A stretch of DNA of 64,000 nt from Pseudomonas sp. Bout1 (GCF_034314165.1 NZ_JAVIWK010000001.1:496001-560000); one strand, 5' to 3'. Positions 1 to 8,500 are shown, counted from the first letter of the stretch. A program made the numbers and translations. The notes: generated by a model from the sequence alone, not told the origin.

Positions 1-2705
1 TCGATCACCACTTGTTCGGTCAGCGCCGAGGAGTCGACGATCATCGCGTTCTGGCCGCCGGTTTCGGCGATCAGCGGGATCGGGCGGCCTTGTGCATCCA
101 GGCGGCCGGCGACGCTGCGTTGCAGCAAACGTGCGACTTCAGTGGAGCCGGTGAACATCACGCCCTTGACGCGATCATCACCCACCAGGCGGGCACCGAC
201 GGTTTCGCCCTGGCCCGGCAGCAGTTGCAGCACGCCTTCCGGAATCCCGGCTTCCAGCAGCAGGCGCACGGCTTGTGCGGCCACCAGTGGAGTTTGTTCG
301 GCCGGTTTGGCCAGTACCGGGTTGCCGGCGGCCAGTGCAGCGGCGACCTGGCCACTGAAGATCGCCAGCGGGAAGTTCCACGGGCTGATGCACACCACCG
401 GGCCCAATGGGCGGTGGGCGTCGTTGGTGAAATCGTTGCGGGCCTGCACCGCGTAGTAGCGCAGGAAGTCCACGGCTTCACGCACTTCGGCGATGGCGTT
501 GGCGAAGGTCTTGCCGGCTTCACGGGCCAGCAGGCCCATCAGTGGCTGAATCTCGCCTTCCATCAAGTCGGCGGCACGTTCCAGGATCGCGGCGCGTTCG
601 GCGGGCGGCGTGGCCTGCCAGATCGGTGCGGCGTTCAGGGCGCACTGGATAGCGTTGTCGACGTCTTCGACGGTCGCTTCCTGCACATGGCCAACCACGT
701 CGCGCAGGTCGGACGGGTTCAACACCGGTGCAGCCGCTTCGTTGCTGGAAGCGCAACCGAGCATCGGCGCGGCTTTCCAGTTGTTGTGGGCAGTCGCCAG
801 CAAGGCGCAGGACAGCGACGCCAAACGGTGTTCGTTGGCCAGGTCGATACCGGCGGAGTTGGCGCGCTCGGCACCATACAGGTCACGCGGCAGCGGGATA
901 CGCGGGTGCGGCAGGCCGAAGCCGCCTTCCAGCGTCGCCATCTGCTCGATGCTGGCCACTGGATCGGCCACCAGCTCCTGGATCGAGATGGATTGGTCGG
1001 CGATGCGGTTGACGAACGAGGTGTTGGCGCCGTTTTCCAGCAGGCGACGCACCAGGTAAGCCAGCAACGTTTCGTGAGTGCCGACCGGTGCGTACACCCG
1101 GCACGGACGGTTCAGCTTGCCTTCGGATACCTTGCCTACAACCTGCTCGTACAGCGGTTCGCCCATGCCGTGCAGGCATTGGAACTCGTACTGGCCGGGG
1201 TAATAGTTCTGGCCGGCGATATGGTAAATCGCCGACAGCGTGTGGGCGTTGTGGGTGGCGAACTGCGGGTAGATAACTTCCGGTACCGAGAGCAGTTTGC
1301 GTGCGCAGGCAATGTAGGACACGTCGGTGTACACCTTGCGGGTGTACACCGGGTAGCCTTCGAGGCCTTCGACCTGGGCGCGCTTGATTTCGCTGTCCCA
1401 GTACGCGCCTTTCACCAGGCGGATCATCAGGCGATGGCGGCTGCGGCGTGCCAGGTCGATCACGTAGTCGATCACATACGGGCAACGCTTCTGGTAGGCC
1501 TGGATCACAAAGCCGATGCCGTTCCAGCCGGTCAGTTGCGGCTCGAAGCACAGGCGTTCCAGCAGGTCGAGCGACAGCTCCAGGCGGTCGGCTTCTTCGG
1601 CGTCGATGTTCAAGCCGATGTCGTATTGCTTGGCCAGCAGCGTGAGCGACAACAGGCGCGGGTACAGCTCGTCCATCACACGCTCGTACTGCGCACGGCT
1701 GTAACGCGGGTGCAGGGCCGAGAGTTTGATGGAAATGCCCGGGCCTTCATAAATCCCACGGCCGTGGGACGCTTTGCCGATCGAGTGGATGGCTTGTTCG
1801 TACGAGGCCAGGTATTTCTGGGCGTCGTGTTCGGTGAGTGCGGCTTCACCGAGCATGTCGTAGGAATAGCGGAAGCCCTTGGCTTCGAACTTACTCGCAT
1901 TGGCCAGGGCTTCGGCGATGGTTTCGCCGGTGACGAATTGCTCGCCCATCAGGCGCATGGCCATGTCGACGCCCTTGCGGATCATCGGCTCGCCGCTTTT
2001 GCCAATGATGCGGCTCAGGGACGATGTCAGGCCGGCTTCATTATGGGTGGCGACCAGTTTGCCGGTCAGCAGCAGGCCCCAGGTGGCGGCGTTGACGAAC
2101 AGCGACGGGCTGTTGCCCAGGTGCGGATGCCAGTTGCCGGTGCTGATCTTGTCGCGGATCAGCGCGTCGCGAGTGCCCTTGTCCGGAATGCGCAGCAGCG
2201 CTTCGGCGAGGCACATCAGCGCAACGCCTTCCTGGGACGACAGGGAGAATTCCTGCAGCAAGCCCTGGACGATGCCTGCACGGCCGCTGGCGCTTTTCTG
2301 ATTGCGCAGTTTCTCGGCGATCGAAGAAGCGAGCTTGTTGGTCGCGTCGGCCATTGCCACGGGCAGGCGGGCCTGCTCGATCAGCATCGGTACCACTTCT
2401 GGCTCCGGGCGGCGGTAAGCGGCGGTGATCGAGGCGCGCAGTACGGATTGCGGCAGGATGCTCTCGGCGAACTCCAGGAAGCACTGGTGGGCGTGGTCGG
2501 TCTGGACCTCACCGGCTTCTTCCGCGTCCTTGCTGACCAGGCCGTTGAGCTCGGCCAGGGTTGCACCACCCTCGAGTTTCTCCAGGTAATTGAAAATCGC
2601 CTGCTTGATCAGCCAGTGCGGCGTGCGATCAATGGAGGTCGCGGCCGCCTTCAGGCGCTCGCGGGTCGGGTCGTCAAGTTTGACCCCAAGGGTGGTCGTA
2701 GCCAT
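1..2705 (-). CDS. putA: Bifunctional proline dehydrogenase / pyrroline-5-carboxylate dehydrogenase PutA, 3'-truncated by window edge
   Basis: PutA oxidises proline to glutamate in two steps (FAD proline dehydrogenase, then NAD-dependent P5C dehydrogenase) at the inner membrane. About 901 residues are visible from ATG 2705, starting MATTTLGVKLDDPTRERLK, a ribbon-helix-helix-like N-terminus as in PutA proteins that repress their own operon. The PRODH barrel follows at roughly residues 150-480 (IKLSALHPRYS, IRLVKGAYWDSEIK). The aldehyde dehydrogenase fold starts near 560 (ISPWNFPLAIF, KPAEQTPLVA, FTGSTEVA, ETGGQNAMIV). The catalytic Cys region and the C-terminal domain lie beyond position 1. The gene is divergent from putP, the proline importer, across a 456-bp region of repeated GGTGCAAC boxes, so the two are probably co-regulated. 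Identity is certain; autogenous DNA binding is inferred from the family. Confidence 0.97.
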   Translation of the reverse strand, partial: MATTTLGVKLDDPTRERLKAAATSIDRTPHWLIKQAIFNYLEKLEGGATLAELNGLVSKDAEEAGEVQTDHAHQCFLEFAESILPQSVLRASITAAYRRPEPEVVPMLIEQARLPVAMADATNKLASSIAEKLRNQKSASGRAGIVQGLLQEFSLSSQEGVALMCLAEALLRIPDKGTRDALIRDKISTGNWHPHLGNSPSLFVNAATWGLLLTGKLVATHNEAGLTSSLSRIIGKSGEPMIRKGVDMAMRLMGEQFVTGETIAEALANASKFEAKGFRYSYDMLGEAALTEHDAQKYLASYEQAIHSIGKASHGRGIYEGPGISIKLSALHPRYSRAQYERVMDELYPRLLSLTLLAKQYDIGLNIDAEEADRLELSLDLLERLCFEPQLTGWNGIGFVIQAYQKRCPYVIDYVIDLARRSRHRLMIRLVKGAYWDSEIKRAQVEGLEGYPVYTRKVYTDVSYIACARKLLSVPEVIYPQFATHNAHTLSAIYHIAGQNYYPGQYEFQCLHGMGEPLYEQVVGKVSEGKLNRPCRVYAPVGTHETLLAYLVRRLLENGANTSFVNRIADQSISIQELVADPVASIEQMATLEGGFGLPHPRIPLPRDLYGAERANSAGIDLANEHRLASLSCALLATAHNNWKAAPMLGCASSNEAAAPVLNPSDLRDVVGHVQEATVEDVDNAIQCALNAAPIWQATPPAERAAILERAADLMEGEIQPLMGLLAREAGKTFANAIAEVREAVDFLRYYAVQARNDFTNDAHRPLGPVVCISPWNFPLAIFSGQVAAALAAGNPVLAKPAEQTPLVAAQAVRLLLEAGIPEGVLQLLPGQGETVGARLVGDDRVKGVMFTGSTEVARLLQRSVAGRLDAQGRPIPLIAETGGQNAMIVDSSALTEQVVI

Positions 2706-2775
2706 CTTTTTATCCTCATGGGTGCCACTACTGCGTGGCATCAGCTGGCGGCAAGATTAGCTTTGCGATGACAGA

Positions 2776-2793
2776 GGTGCAACCGGGTGCAAC
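2776..2793. promoter_or_regulatory. Tandem GGTGCAAC boxes, putative regulator site in put intergenic region
   Basis: Two direct copies of GGTGCAAC (2776-2783 and 2786-2793) start exactly 10 bp apart, one helical turn, about 70 bp upstream of the putA start. Three more copies of the same octamer occur only in this intergenic region. The repetition and phasing suggest an operator. The regulator (PutR or PutA itself) is an inference. Confidence 0.55.
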
Positions 2794-2840
2794 CCTTTTT
2801 ATCCATGATTTTTTTGACGCTGATCGGGAAAAATTATCGC

Positions 2841-2859
2841 CACAGCCGAATCGGCTGTG
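2841..2859. promoter_or_regulatory. Perfect 19-bp dyad in putA/putP intergenic region
   Basis: CACAGCCGA and TCGGCTGTG flank a single A, a perfect 9-bp dyad. It lies in the middle of the divergent promoter region, where a homodimeric regulator could bind. No family consensus was recognised. Confidence 0.4.
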
Positions 2860-2892
2860 TGTTGGTGCGTTTGGTTCTGACTTTGGCTGCGC

Positions 2893-2925
2893 TTGCTCCG
2901 AAAAGGAGCAAAAACACGGTGTTTT
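2893..2925. promoter_or_regulatory. Two abutting inverted repeats in putA/putP intergenic region
   Basis: TTGCTCC-GAAAA-GGAGCAA (2893-2911) is followed directly by AAAACAC-G-GTGTTTT (2911-2925). Both have 7-bp perfect arms. They could be stem-loops in a leader RNA or protein-binding dyads; sequence alone does not decide. Confidence 0.35.
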
Positions 2926-2941
2926 CCGAAAAACACATCAA

Positions 2942-2974
2942 GGTGCAACTTAATCTCAAGAAACTGGTTGCACC
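2942..2974. promoter_or_regulatory. Inverted pair of GGTGCAAC boxes
   Basis: GGTGCAAC at 2942-2949 and its reverse complement GTTGCACC at 2967-2974 form a 33-bp inverted pair about 190 bp upstream of putP. They belong to the same box family as 2776-2793 and 3008-3015. Confidence 0.55.
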
Positions 2975-3007
2975 TTATTTACTTTGTTGAATAGCATTCG
3001 CGTCCAA

Positions 3008-3015
3008 GGTGCAAC
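3008..3015. promoter_or_regulatory. Fifth GGTGCAAC box, putP-proximal
   Basis: This single GGTGCAAC copy lies 147 bp upstream of the putP start. It completes the set of five boxes between the divergent put genes. Confidence 0.45.
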
Positions 3016-3161
3016 CTCCCACGGATGGTTCATCGGCTGATGGCTTTCCTGGGGAAACGTCAGTCATAAATGCGCGGCGCCAGGCTTCGTCTATCCACTG
3101 CACGTGGGTGGCCGTCCGGACAGACCGCTGCTACATAAAAACAAAGCCAGGGCGTAACTCA

Positions 3162-4646
3162 ATGAGCGTAAGTAATCCTACCCTGATCACATTTGTGATC
3201 TATATCGCTGCCATGGTGCTGATCGGCTTTATGGCCTATCGCTCCACCAATAACCTTTCCGACTACATCCTGGGCGGTCGCAGCCTCGGCAGCGTGGTCA
3301 CTGCGCTCTCGGCGGGCGCCTCGGACATGAGCGGCTGGTTGCTGATGGGATTGCCCGGAGCGATCTACATGTCTGGCCTGTCGGAAAGCTGGATCGCCAT
3401 CGGCCTGATCGTTGGCGCTTATCTGAACTGGCTGTTTGTAGCCGGCCGCCTGCGGGTGCAGACCGAGCACAACGGCGACGCCCTGACCCTGCCGGATTAC
3501 TTCTCCAGCCGTTTCGAAGATAAAAGCGGCCTGCTGCGGATCATCTCTGCGGTGGTGATTTTGGTGTTCTTCACCATTTACTGCGCTTCCGGCATCGTGG
3601 CCGGCGCCCGCCTGTTTGAAAGTACCTTCGGCATGTCCTACGAGACTGCGCTGTGGGCCGGTGCTGCAGCGACCATTGCCTACACCTTCGTCGGTGGTTT
3701 CCTGGCGGTGAGCTGGACTGACACCGTACAAGCCACGCTGATGATCTTCGCCCTGATCCTGACGCCAATTATTGTGTTGCTGGCCACCGGTGGCGTCGAC
3801 ACCACCTTCCTGGCGATCGAAGCGCAGAACCCTGACAACTTCAACATGCTGAAAAACACCACCTTCATCGGCATCATTTCGCTGATGGGCTGGGGCCTGG
3901 GTTACTTCGGCCAGCCGCACATCCTCGCGCGTTTCATGGCGGCGGATTCGGTGAAGTCGATTGCCAAGGCGCGCCGCATCTCCATGACCTGGATGATCCT
4001 GTGCCTGGGCGGCACGGTCGCGGTGGGCTTTTTCGGTATCGCCTACTTCTCTGCGCACCCGGAAGTGGCCGGCCCGGTAACCGAGAACCACGAACGTGTG
4101 TTCATCGAACTGGCCAAGCTGCTGTTCAACCCATGGATCGCCGGTGTGTTGCTGTCCGCCATCCTGGCGGCGGTAATGAGCACCCTGAGCTGCCAGCTGC
4201 TGGTGTGTTCCAGTGCCCTGACCGAAGATTTCTACAAAACCTTCCTGCGTAAAAACGCCTCCCAGGTCGAGCTGGTTTGGGTCGGGCGCGCCATGGTGTT
4301 GCTGGTGGCGTTGATCGCCATCGCCATGGCTGCCAATCCGGAAAACCGTGTGCTGGGCCTGGTGAGCTACGCCTGGGCAGGCTTCGGTGCTGCGTTTGGC
4401 CCTGTGGTGCTGATCTCGGTGCTGTGGAAAGGCATGACGCGTAATGGCGCACTGGCCGGTATCCTGGTGGGCGCGATCACTGTGATTGTGTGGAAGCACT
4501 TCAGCCTGTTGGGCCTGTACGAAATCATCCCGGGCTTCATCTTTGCGAGCCTGGCGATCTACTTCGTCAGCAAGCTGGGTGCTCCGACTGCCGGCATGGT
4601 TCAGCGGTTTGACGCGGCCGAGGCAGACTACAACCTCAATAAGTAA
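3162..4646 (+). CDS. putP: Sodium/proline symporter PutP
   Basis: PutP is an inner-membrane Na+/L-proline symporter of the SSS family that supplies PutA. The 494-residue protein (E. coli PutP is about 500) starts MSVSNPTLITFVIYIAAMVL. It shows the family signatures in TM1-2 (TNNLSDYILGGRSLGS and SAGASDMSGWLLMGLPGAIY, which hold Na+ and substrate ligands) and a polytopic hydrophobic pattern of about 13 membrane segments. ATG 3162 is chosen because the in-frame extension upstream is not membrane-protein-like and runs through the regulatory region. The gene is divergent from putA and ends at a strong bidirectional terminator. Confidence 0.97.
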   Translation: MSVSNPTLITFVIYIAAMVLIGFMAYRSTNNLSDYILGGRSLGSVVTALSAGASDMSGWLLMGLPGAIYMSGLSESWIAIGLIVGAYLNWLFVAGRLRVQTEHNGDALTLPDYFSSRFEDKSGLLRIISAVVILVFFTIYCASGIVAGARLFESTFGMSYETALWAGAAATIAYTFVGGFLAVSWTDTVQATLMIFALILTPIIVLLATGGVDTTFLAIEAQNPDNFNMLKNTTFIGIISLMGWGLGYFGQPHILARFMAADSVKSIAKARRISMTWMILCLGGTVAVGFFGIAYFSAHPEVAGPVTENHERVFIELAKLLFNPWIAGVLLSAILAAVMSTLSCQLLVCSSALTEDFYKTFLRKNASQVELVWVGRAMVLLVALIAIAMAANPENRVLGLVSYAWAGFGAAFGPVVLISVLWKGMTRNGALAGILVGAITVIVWKHFSLLGLYEIIPGFIFASLAIYFVSKLGAPTAGMVQRFDAAEADYNLNK

Positions 4647-4676
4647 TCAGCGGGGGCTTGAATGCCCGTTGAATTG

Positions 4677-4703
4677 AAAACGGCCCGCATGCGGGCCGTT
4701 TTT
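4677..4703. terminator. Bidirectional intrinsic terminator between putP and DUF2165 gene
   Basis: A 12-bp perfect stem (4677-4688 with 4691-4702) has a GC-rich core, an A-run on the left and a T-run on the right. It can stop putP transcripts on + and the convergent DUF2165 gene on -. Confidence 0.9.
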
Positions 4704-4715
4704 AATGGGCGCGAT

Positions 4716-5210
4716 TCAGTTGAGCTCCGCGTCCGGCTGACTAAGAAAAATCAGCACCCCCAAAATCGCCATGTAAAATTTGAAGGCTGCTTCCTGCCCA
4801 TTCCACTGATGGGATTGCCACATCAGGAACCATTCGCCGCCGATCACCATGAACCCGAAGAACCACACCACAAAACCCAGGGTGAGGCCAACGGTTGCGC
4901 TTTTTTTGGCGCGATTGAAGTCGGCACTGCGGGCCTGGCGAGCCCGCCACAAGGCCAGTGCTCCGCGTGCCAGCAGCACCGCCGTCAGTGCCTCACCGGC
5001 AATGATCAGCCAATACGCGCCATGCCACAGCCATGGGGTGGTGATTGAGCGATACATGGCGGCGTTGCCGGGGAAGGTGGTGTCCATGCTCAACACATGT
5101 TTGACGAAGGCGAAGTTGGAGCCGTAGTCGGTGATGTTGCTGAAGGCGACAAGGGTGGCGAAGGCTGCCAGGGCAAGGGTCAGGACGATTTTTGCGTAGC
5201 GTGTGGCCAT
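4716..5210 (-). CDS. DUF2165 family small integral membrane protein
   Basis: The 164-residue protein has four predicted membrane segments: near residues 7-25, 61-85, 107-129 and 144-157. The pattern NITDYGSNFAFVKHVLSMDTTF is typical of the DUF2165 family, whose biochemical role is unknown. It is a single gene, convergent with putP across a shared terminator and divergent from vgrG. The start MATRYAKIVL is the only reasonable one and gives an N-terminal membrane anchor. Family assignment rests on remembered family pattern. Confidence 0.8.
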   Translation of the reverse strand: MATRYAKIVLTLALAAFATLVAFSNITDYGSNFAFVKHVLSMDTTFPGNAAMYRSITTPWLWHGAYWLIIAGEALTAVLLARGALALWRARQARSADFNRAKKSATVGLTLGFVVWFFGFMVIGGEWFLMWQSHQWNGQEAAFKFYMAILGVLIFLSQPDAELN

Positions 5211-5401
5211 GTTTTTTCCATTGTTATTCGGCGTTGGGGAAGGGCGATTACGCTAGCACGCTGACGGTAGGGCTTCGACGTCAGATACATGAAGATTAAA
5301 GTGCCTGCCGTGTAGGGATTTACTGATTTGCCTGCGGCGTACCCAGCTCGGCAAAAAGCTGGTGCAGAATCGGCCGCCCACTACTCGCAGAGAAACACCG
5401 G

Positions 5402-7423
5402 ATGTTCGCTCCTGCCAATCAAAGTGCCTTTACCCTGACCCTCGACGGTATGCCCAGTGATCTCAAGGTCTTTGAGTTCAAGGGCAGCGAAGCCATCAGC
5501 GAACCTTATTGCTTTGACCTTGAACTGGTCAGCGAGCAGCCAGACCTCGACCTTGAAAGCCTGCTGCACCGCCAGGCCTTCCTGGGTTTTGACGCCACGG
5601 GGCATGGCATTCACGGCCAGGTCTACCGCGTTGCCCAAGGCGACTCAGGCAGGCGGTTAACCCGCTACCAGATCAGCCTGGTGCCACGCCTGGCTTACCT
5701 GCAACACAGCAGCCACCAGCGAATTTTCCAGCACCACAGTGTGCCGCAGATCATCAAGCAGGTGCTGGAGGGGCAGGGCATCCACGGCGATGCTTTCGAA
5801 TTCAGGCTGGGCGGTGTGTATCCGGCGCGCGAGTACTGCGTGCAGTTCGGTGAAAGCGATTTGGGGTTTATCCAGCGCCTGTGCGCCGAGTTGGGGATTC
5901 ACTACCATTTCCAGCACAGCCCTGACGGGCACCTGTTGGTGTTTGGCGATGACCAGGCGGTGTTCGCCCAGGGCGAGCAGCCGACGGACTATGCGCCTGG
6001 CACCGGGATGGTCGCCGATACGCCGGTGATCAAGCGCTTTTCGGTGCGTTTGGAAACCCGGACCACGGGTGTAAACCTGCGCGATTATGACTTTCGCAAA
6101 CCGCGCTTGCAGCTGGAAAGCGAAGTGCTGGGCGAGCAGCTTCCAGCCCTCGAAGGCCAAGGCTATCCAGGCCACTTTACCGATCGGGCCCACGGCAAGC
6201 ATTTGGCACAACGCGCCCTTGAGCGATACCGCCGTGACTATCTCCAGGCCCATGGCAGTGGCGATCAACCGGCGTTGGTCAGTGGTCAGTTTTTCAAGCT
6301 GGCAGCGCATCCGCGTGATGAATGGAATGACCTGTGGCTGGTGACGCAGGTCGAACACTTCGGCAGGCAGCCGCAAGTGCTCGAAGAGTCTGTGGGCGAT
6401 GGGTTGCTCCAGGGCTATAGCAACACCTTCGTCGCCACACCTTGGGACACTGTGTTTCGACCCGCGCCAGCGCCGGCACGTACACCGATATCCGGCTACC
6501 AGAACGCCGTGGTCACCGGGCCGCAAGGCAGTGAAATCCATTGCGACGAATACGGCCGGGTCAAGGTGCAACTCGCCTGGGATCGCGCAGGGGAACACAA
6601 CGAACATTCCAGCTGCTGGTTGCGGGTAGCCAGCGGCTGGGCCCATGAGCATTACGGCGCGGTGATGATCCCGCGAGTGGGCATGGAAGTGCTGGTGGGC
6701 TTCGTCGATGGCGACGCCGACACGCCGTTGGTGGTCGGCTGCCTGGCGAATGCGGCGACGCCGGTGCCGCTGGACCTGCCGGCCGACAAGACCCGCAGCA
6801 TCTTCCGTAGCCAGACCAGCCCCGGCGGCGGTGGCTACAACGAGCTGCGGATCGAGGACCGCAAGGGCGCCGAGGAAATCTACCTGCGCGCCCAGCGCAA
6901 CTGGACTCAGCATGTACTCCATGATCAGCACGTGCAGGTCGACAACCAGCGCAACGTGATCGTCAAAGGCCTCGATCGTCACGAGCTTCAGGGCGAAGAG
7001 CAGCGCACGACCCACGGCAACCGCCTGACCGAACTCAAGCAGGACGATCACCTGACGATCGCCGGCTCGCAGCAGTTGCGTGCCGGTCTGACGATTAACA
7101 TTGGCGCGGGGCAAAGCGTCGTCATCGACGCGGGCGCCAGCGTGACCCTGCAGGCCGGCGGGCAGTGGATCAACGTGTCGGCGGGCGGGATTTTCAGTAG
7201 CGTTCCGGTCCAGCTGGGCGGGGCGCCAGCACCGGCCGGAGCGCCGCTGATGCCAGGGCTACAGGAAAAACTGCTGGCGGTAATTCCGGCGCCATTGAGT
7301 GCCGTGCAAGTGTTCAGCCTGAAACGCAGTGCGCCCTTTTGTGAGGAGTGCGAGCGCTGCCGCAATGGCGTGTGTGATACGCCTCTGCACCGCAAAGCCT
7401 CTCTGCCCGCAGGTGCGCCATGA
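5402..7423 (+). CDS. vgrG: Type VI secretion system tip protein VgrG (TssI)
   Basis: VgrG forms the trimeric spike at the tip of the T6SS Hcp tube and carries effectors out of the cell. The 673-residue protein has a gp27-like part (about 10-360; CVQFGESDLGFIQRLCAELG is a hallmark), a gp5 OB-fold (about 365-460; DEYGRVKVQLAWDR, SCWLRVASGWA), and a C-terminal beta-needle and tail region (IGAGQSVVIDAGASVTLQAG). It ends in an unusual Cys-rich tail, CEECERCRNGVC. No tss structural genes are in the window, so this is an orphan vgrG served by a T6SS encoded elsewhere. It overlaps the DUF4123 adaptor gene by 4 bp, implying translational coupling. Confidence 0.95.
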   Translation: MFAPANQSAFTLTLDGMPSDLKVFEFKGSEAISEPYCFDLELVSEQPDLDLESLLHRQAFLGFDATGHGIHGQVYRVAQGDSGRRLTRYQISLVPRLAYLQHSSHQRIFQHHSVPQIIKQVLEGQGIHGDAFEFRLGGVYPAREYCVQFGESDLGFIQRLCAELGIHYHFQHSPDGHLLVFGDDQAVFAQGEQPTDYAPGTGMVADTPVIKRFSVRLETRTTGVNLRDYDFRKPRLQLESEVLGEQLPALEGQGYPGHFTDRAHGKHLAQRALERYRRDYLQAHGSGDQPALVSGQFFKLAAHPRDEWNDLWLVTQVEHFGRQPQVLEESVGDGLLQGYSNTFVATPWDTVFRPAPAPARTPISGYQNAVVTGPQGSEIHCDEYGRVKVQLAWDRAGEHNEHSSCWLRVASGWAHEHYGAVMIPRVGMEVLVGFVDGDADTPLVVGCLANAATPVPLDLPADKTRSIFRSQTSPGGGGYNELRIEDRKGAEEIYLRAQRNWTQHVLHDQHVQVDNQRNVIVKGLDRHELQGEEQRTTHGNRLTELKQDDHLTIAGSQQLRAGLTINIGAGQSVVIDAGASVTLQAGGQWINVSAGGIFSSVPVQLGGAPAPAGAPLMPGLQEKLLAVIPAPLSAVQVFSLKRSAPFCEECERCRNGVCDTPLHRKASLPAGAP

Positions 7424-8202
7424 TGTCTCCCGGGCAGTGGCTTGAGTCTGCACCGTTGCAGGCGGGCGAGCAGTTGTTTGCGGTGTGGGGCAATGCCAGT
7501 GACTGCAAGCCACTTGAGGCCTGGCGTCGTACCTATGGTGGTCCGTTCACTCCAATCTGGGCGGATAGCGAGTATGGGGAATGGGATGAGGTGATGCCCT
7601 ACGTTGCGGTGGTCGCCGTTGACAGCGCCTTTTTGAAATGGGCCGCCGAATGCGAAGGTACCGACTGGGGTTGGCTGGCGGTGTCGTCCTGTTCCTTGCA
7701 AACCGTTGTCGAGCATCTGCGCAGCCTGACCAAGGTACTGTTGCCGGAGGGGCCGGCGGTGTTCTTTCGCTTCTGGGACGGTGCTTATGTCCTGCCGGTC
7801 TTGCAGGCGCTGGGGCCGCAGGCAAAGGAGTTGCTCCCGGTGTTCAGTCGCTACTGGATCAATGGTCGCGAACATGAGATAGCGGTTGCGGTGGTGGGAG
7901 CAGCAAAGCCCGGCCCGTGGTGGCAAGTGCCGCCGCATGTTCTGCAGCGCCTGGGTGAGCAGTCGAGCGTTACGCTGGTGGATAACCTGCTGCAATGGCT
8001 GGAGGAACAGCGCCCGGACTTGTACAGCGCCTTTGTGCCGGCGGCCCTGAAGCACAAGGTCGCCTACTTCGTGCGCCGGGCGGATGTCAGCCATCAGGCC
8101 CTGGTCGCCTGGCTGGCCTCAGAGTTGGGTGGTGGACACCGGATGGCAGGCCAGGGATTTGGCTTCGCCGATGTTCACCAGGCGCTTGAAGATTTGCAGT
8201 GA
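7420..8202 (+). CDS. DUF4123 domain protein, putative T6SS effector adaptor/chaperone (Tap/TEC type)
   Basis: DUF4123 proteins load a cognate effector onto VgrG and are usually encoded between vgrG and the effector gene. This 260-residue protein has the expected pattern: an N-terminal WLESAPLQAGEQLFAVW, then WGWLAVSSCSLQTVVEHLRSL and VFFRFWDGAYVLPVL. The start overlaps the vgrG stop (ATGATG at 7420-7425). What follows is odd: instead of an effector and immunity gene, the sequence runs into a decayed sulfhydrylase fragment and a REP pair. The adaptor therefore appears to have lost its client, or to serve one encoded elsewhere. Confidence 0.85.
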   Translation: MMSPGQWLESAPLQAGEQLFAVWGNASDCKPLEAWRRTYGGPFTPIWADSEYGEWDEVMPYVAVVAVDSAFLKWAAECEGTDWGWLAVSSCSLQTVVEHLRSLTKVLLPEGPAVFFRFWDGAYVLPVLQALGPQAKELLPVFSRYWINGREHEIAVAVVGAAKPGPWWQVPPHVLQRLGEQSSVTLVDNLLQWLEEQRPDLYSAFVPAALKHKVAYFVRRADVSHQALVAWLASELGGGHRMAGQGFGFADVHQALEDLQ

Positions 8203-8215
8203 GTTTGAAGTGGTC

Positions 8216-8308
8216 AATCTTCAAGGCGTTTGCGGTGTGGCGCTCCATGCGCAGGGCCAGGGTTTGCAGGCTTTGCAGCAACAGGAACGCGTTCATCGGT
8301 GCCATGGC
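8216..8308 (-). pseudogene. Relic of O-acetylhomoserine sulfhydrylase (MetY-like) gene, about 30 codons
   Basis: Read on the minus strand, one open frame contains APMNAFLLLQSLQTLALR followed by MERHTANALK. This matches the conserved stretch of O-acetylhomoserine aminocarboxypropyltransferase (typical form SPFNAF.LLQGLETL.LR.ERH..NAL). Similarity stops at 8216, 14 bp from the stop of the DUF4123 gene. At the other end it stops at the REP element near 8309. A fragment of about 30 of some 425 residues cannot be functional. It is probably what remained after an insertion or deletion removed the rest of the gene. The identification is from motif memory. Confidence 0.6.
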
Positions 8309-8309
8309 C

Positions 8310-8445
8310 CTGTGGTGAGCGGGCTTGCCCCGCGCTGGGCTGCGTAGCGGCCCCAAGTCGCCCACTGCATTCTGTCTGAAATAACGCCGTTTGCCATTAT
8401 TGGGCTGCTTTGCAGCCCAGCGCGGGGCAAGCCCGCTCACCACAG
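8310..8445. repeat. REP doublet (inverted pair)
   Basis: CTGTGGTGAGCGGGCTTGCC at 8310 is inverted at the right end (to 8445), with arms of roughly 35 bp around a 65-bp spacer. This is a typical Pseudomonas REP/BIME arrangement. It separates the T6SS islet from rlmJ. Confidence 0.85.
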
Positions 8446-8500
8446 CCCTGCACCTTTGCCTGCGTAAAAGGTAAACTTCGCCCCCTGCGCAGGAGCAACC

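Noticed and set aside
12..2771. 919-codon open frame on the + strand opposite putA
   Set aside because: It mirrors putA codon by codon and is low-complexity (Gln, His, Arg and Gly rich); such long antisense frames are a by-product of high GC third positions.
3159..4499. 446-codon frame antisense to putP
   Set aside because: Antisense shadow of a certain gene, with His/Gln/Asp-rich composition and no start signal.
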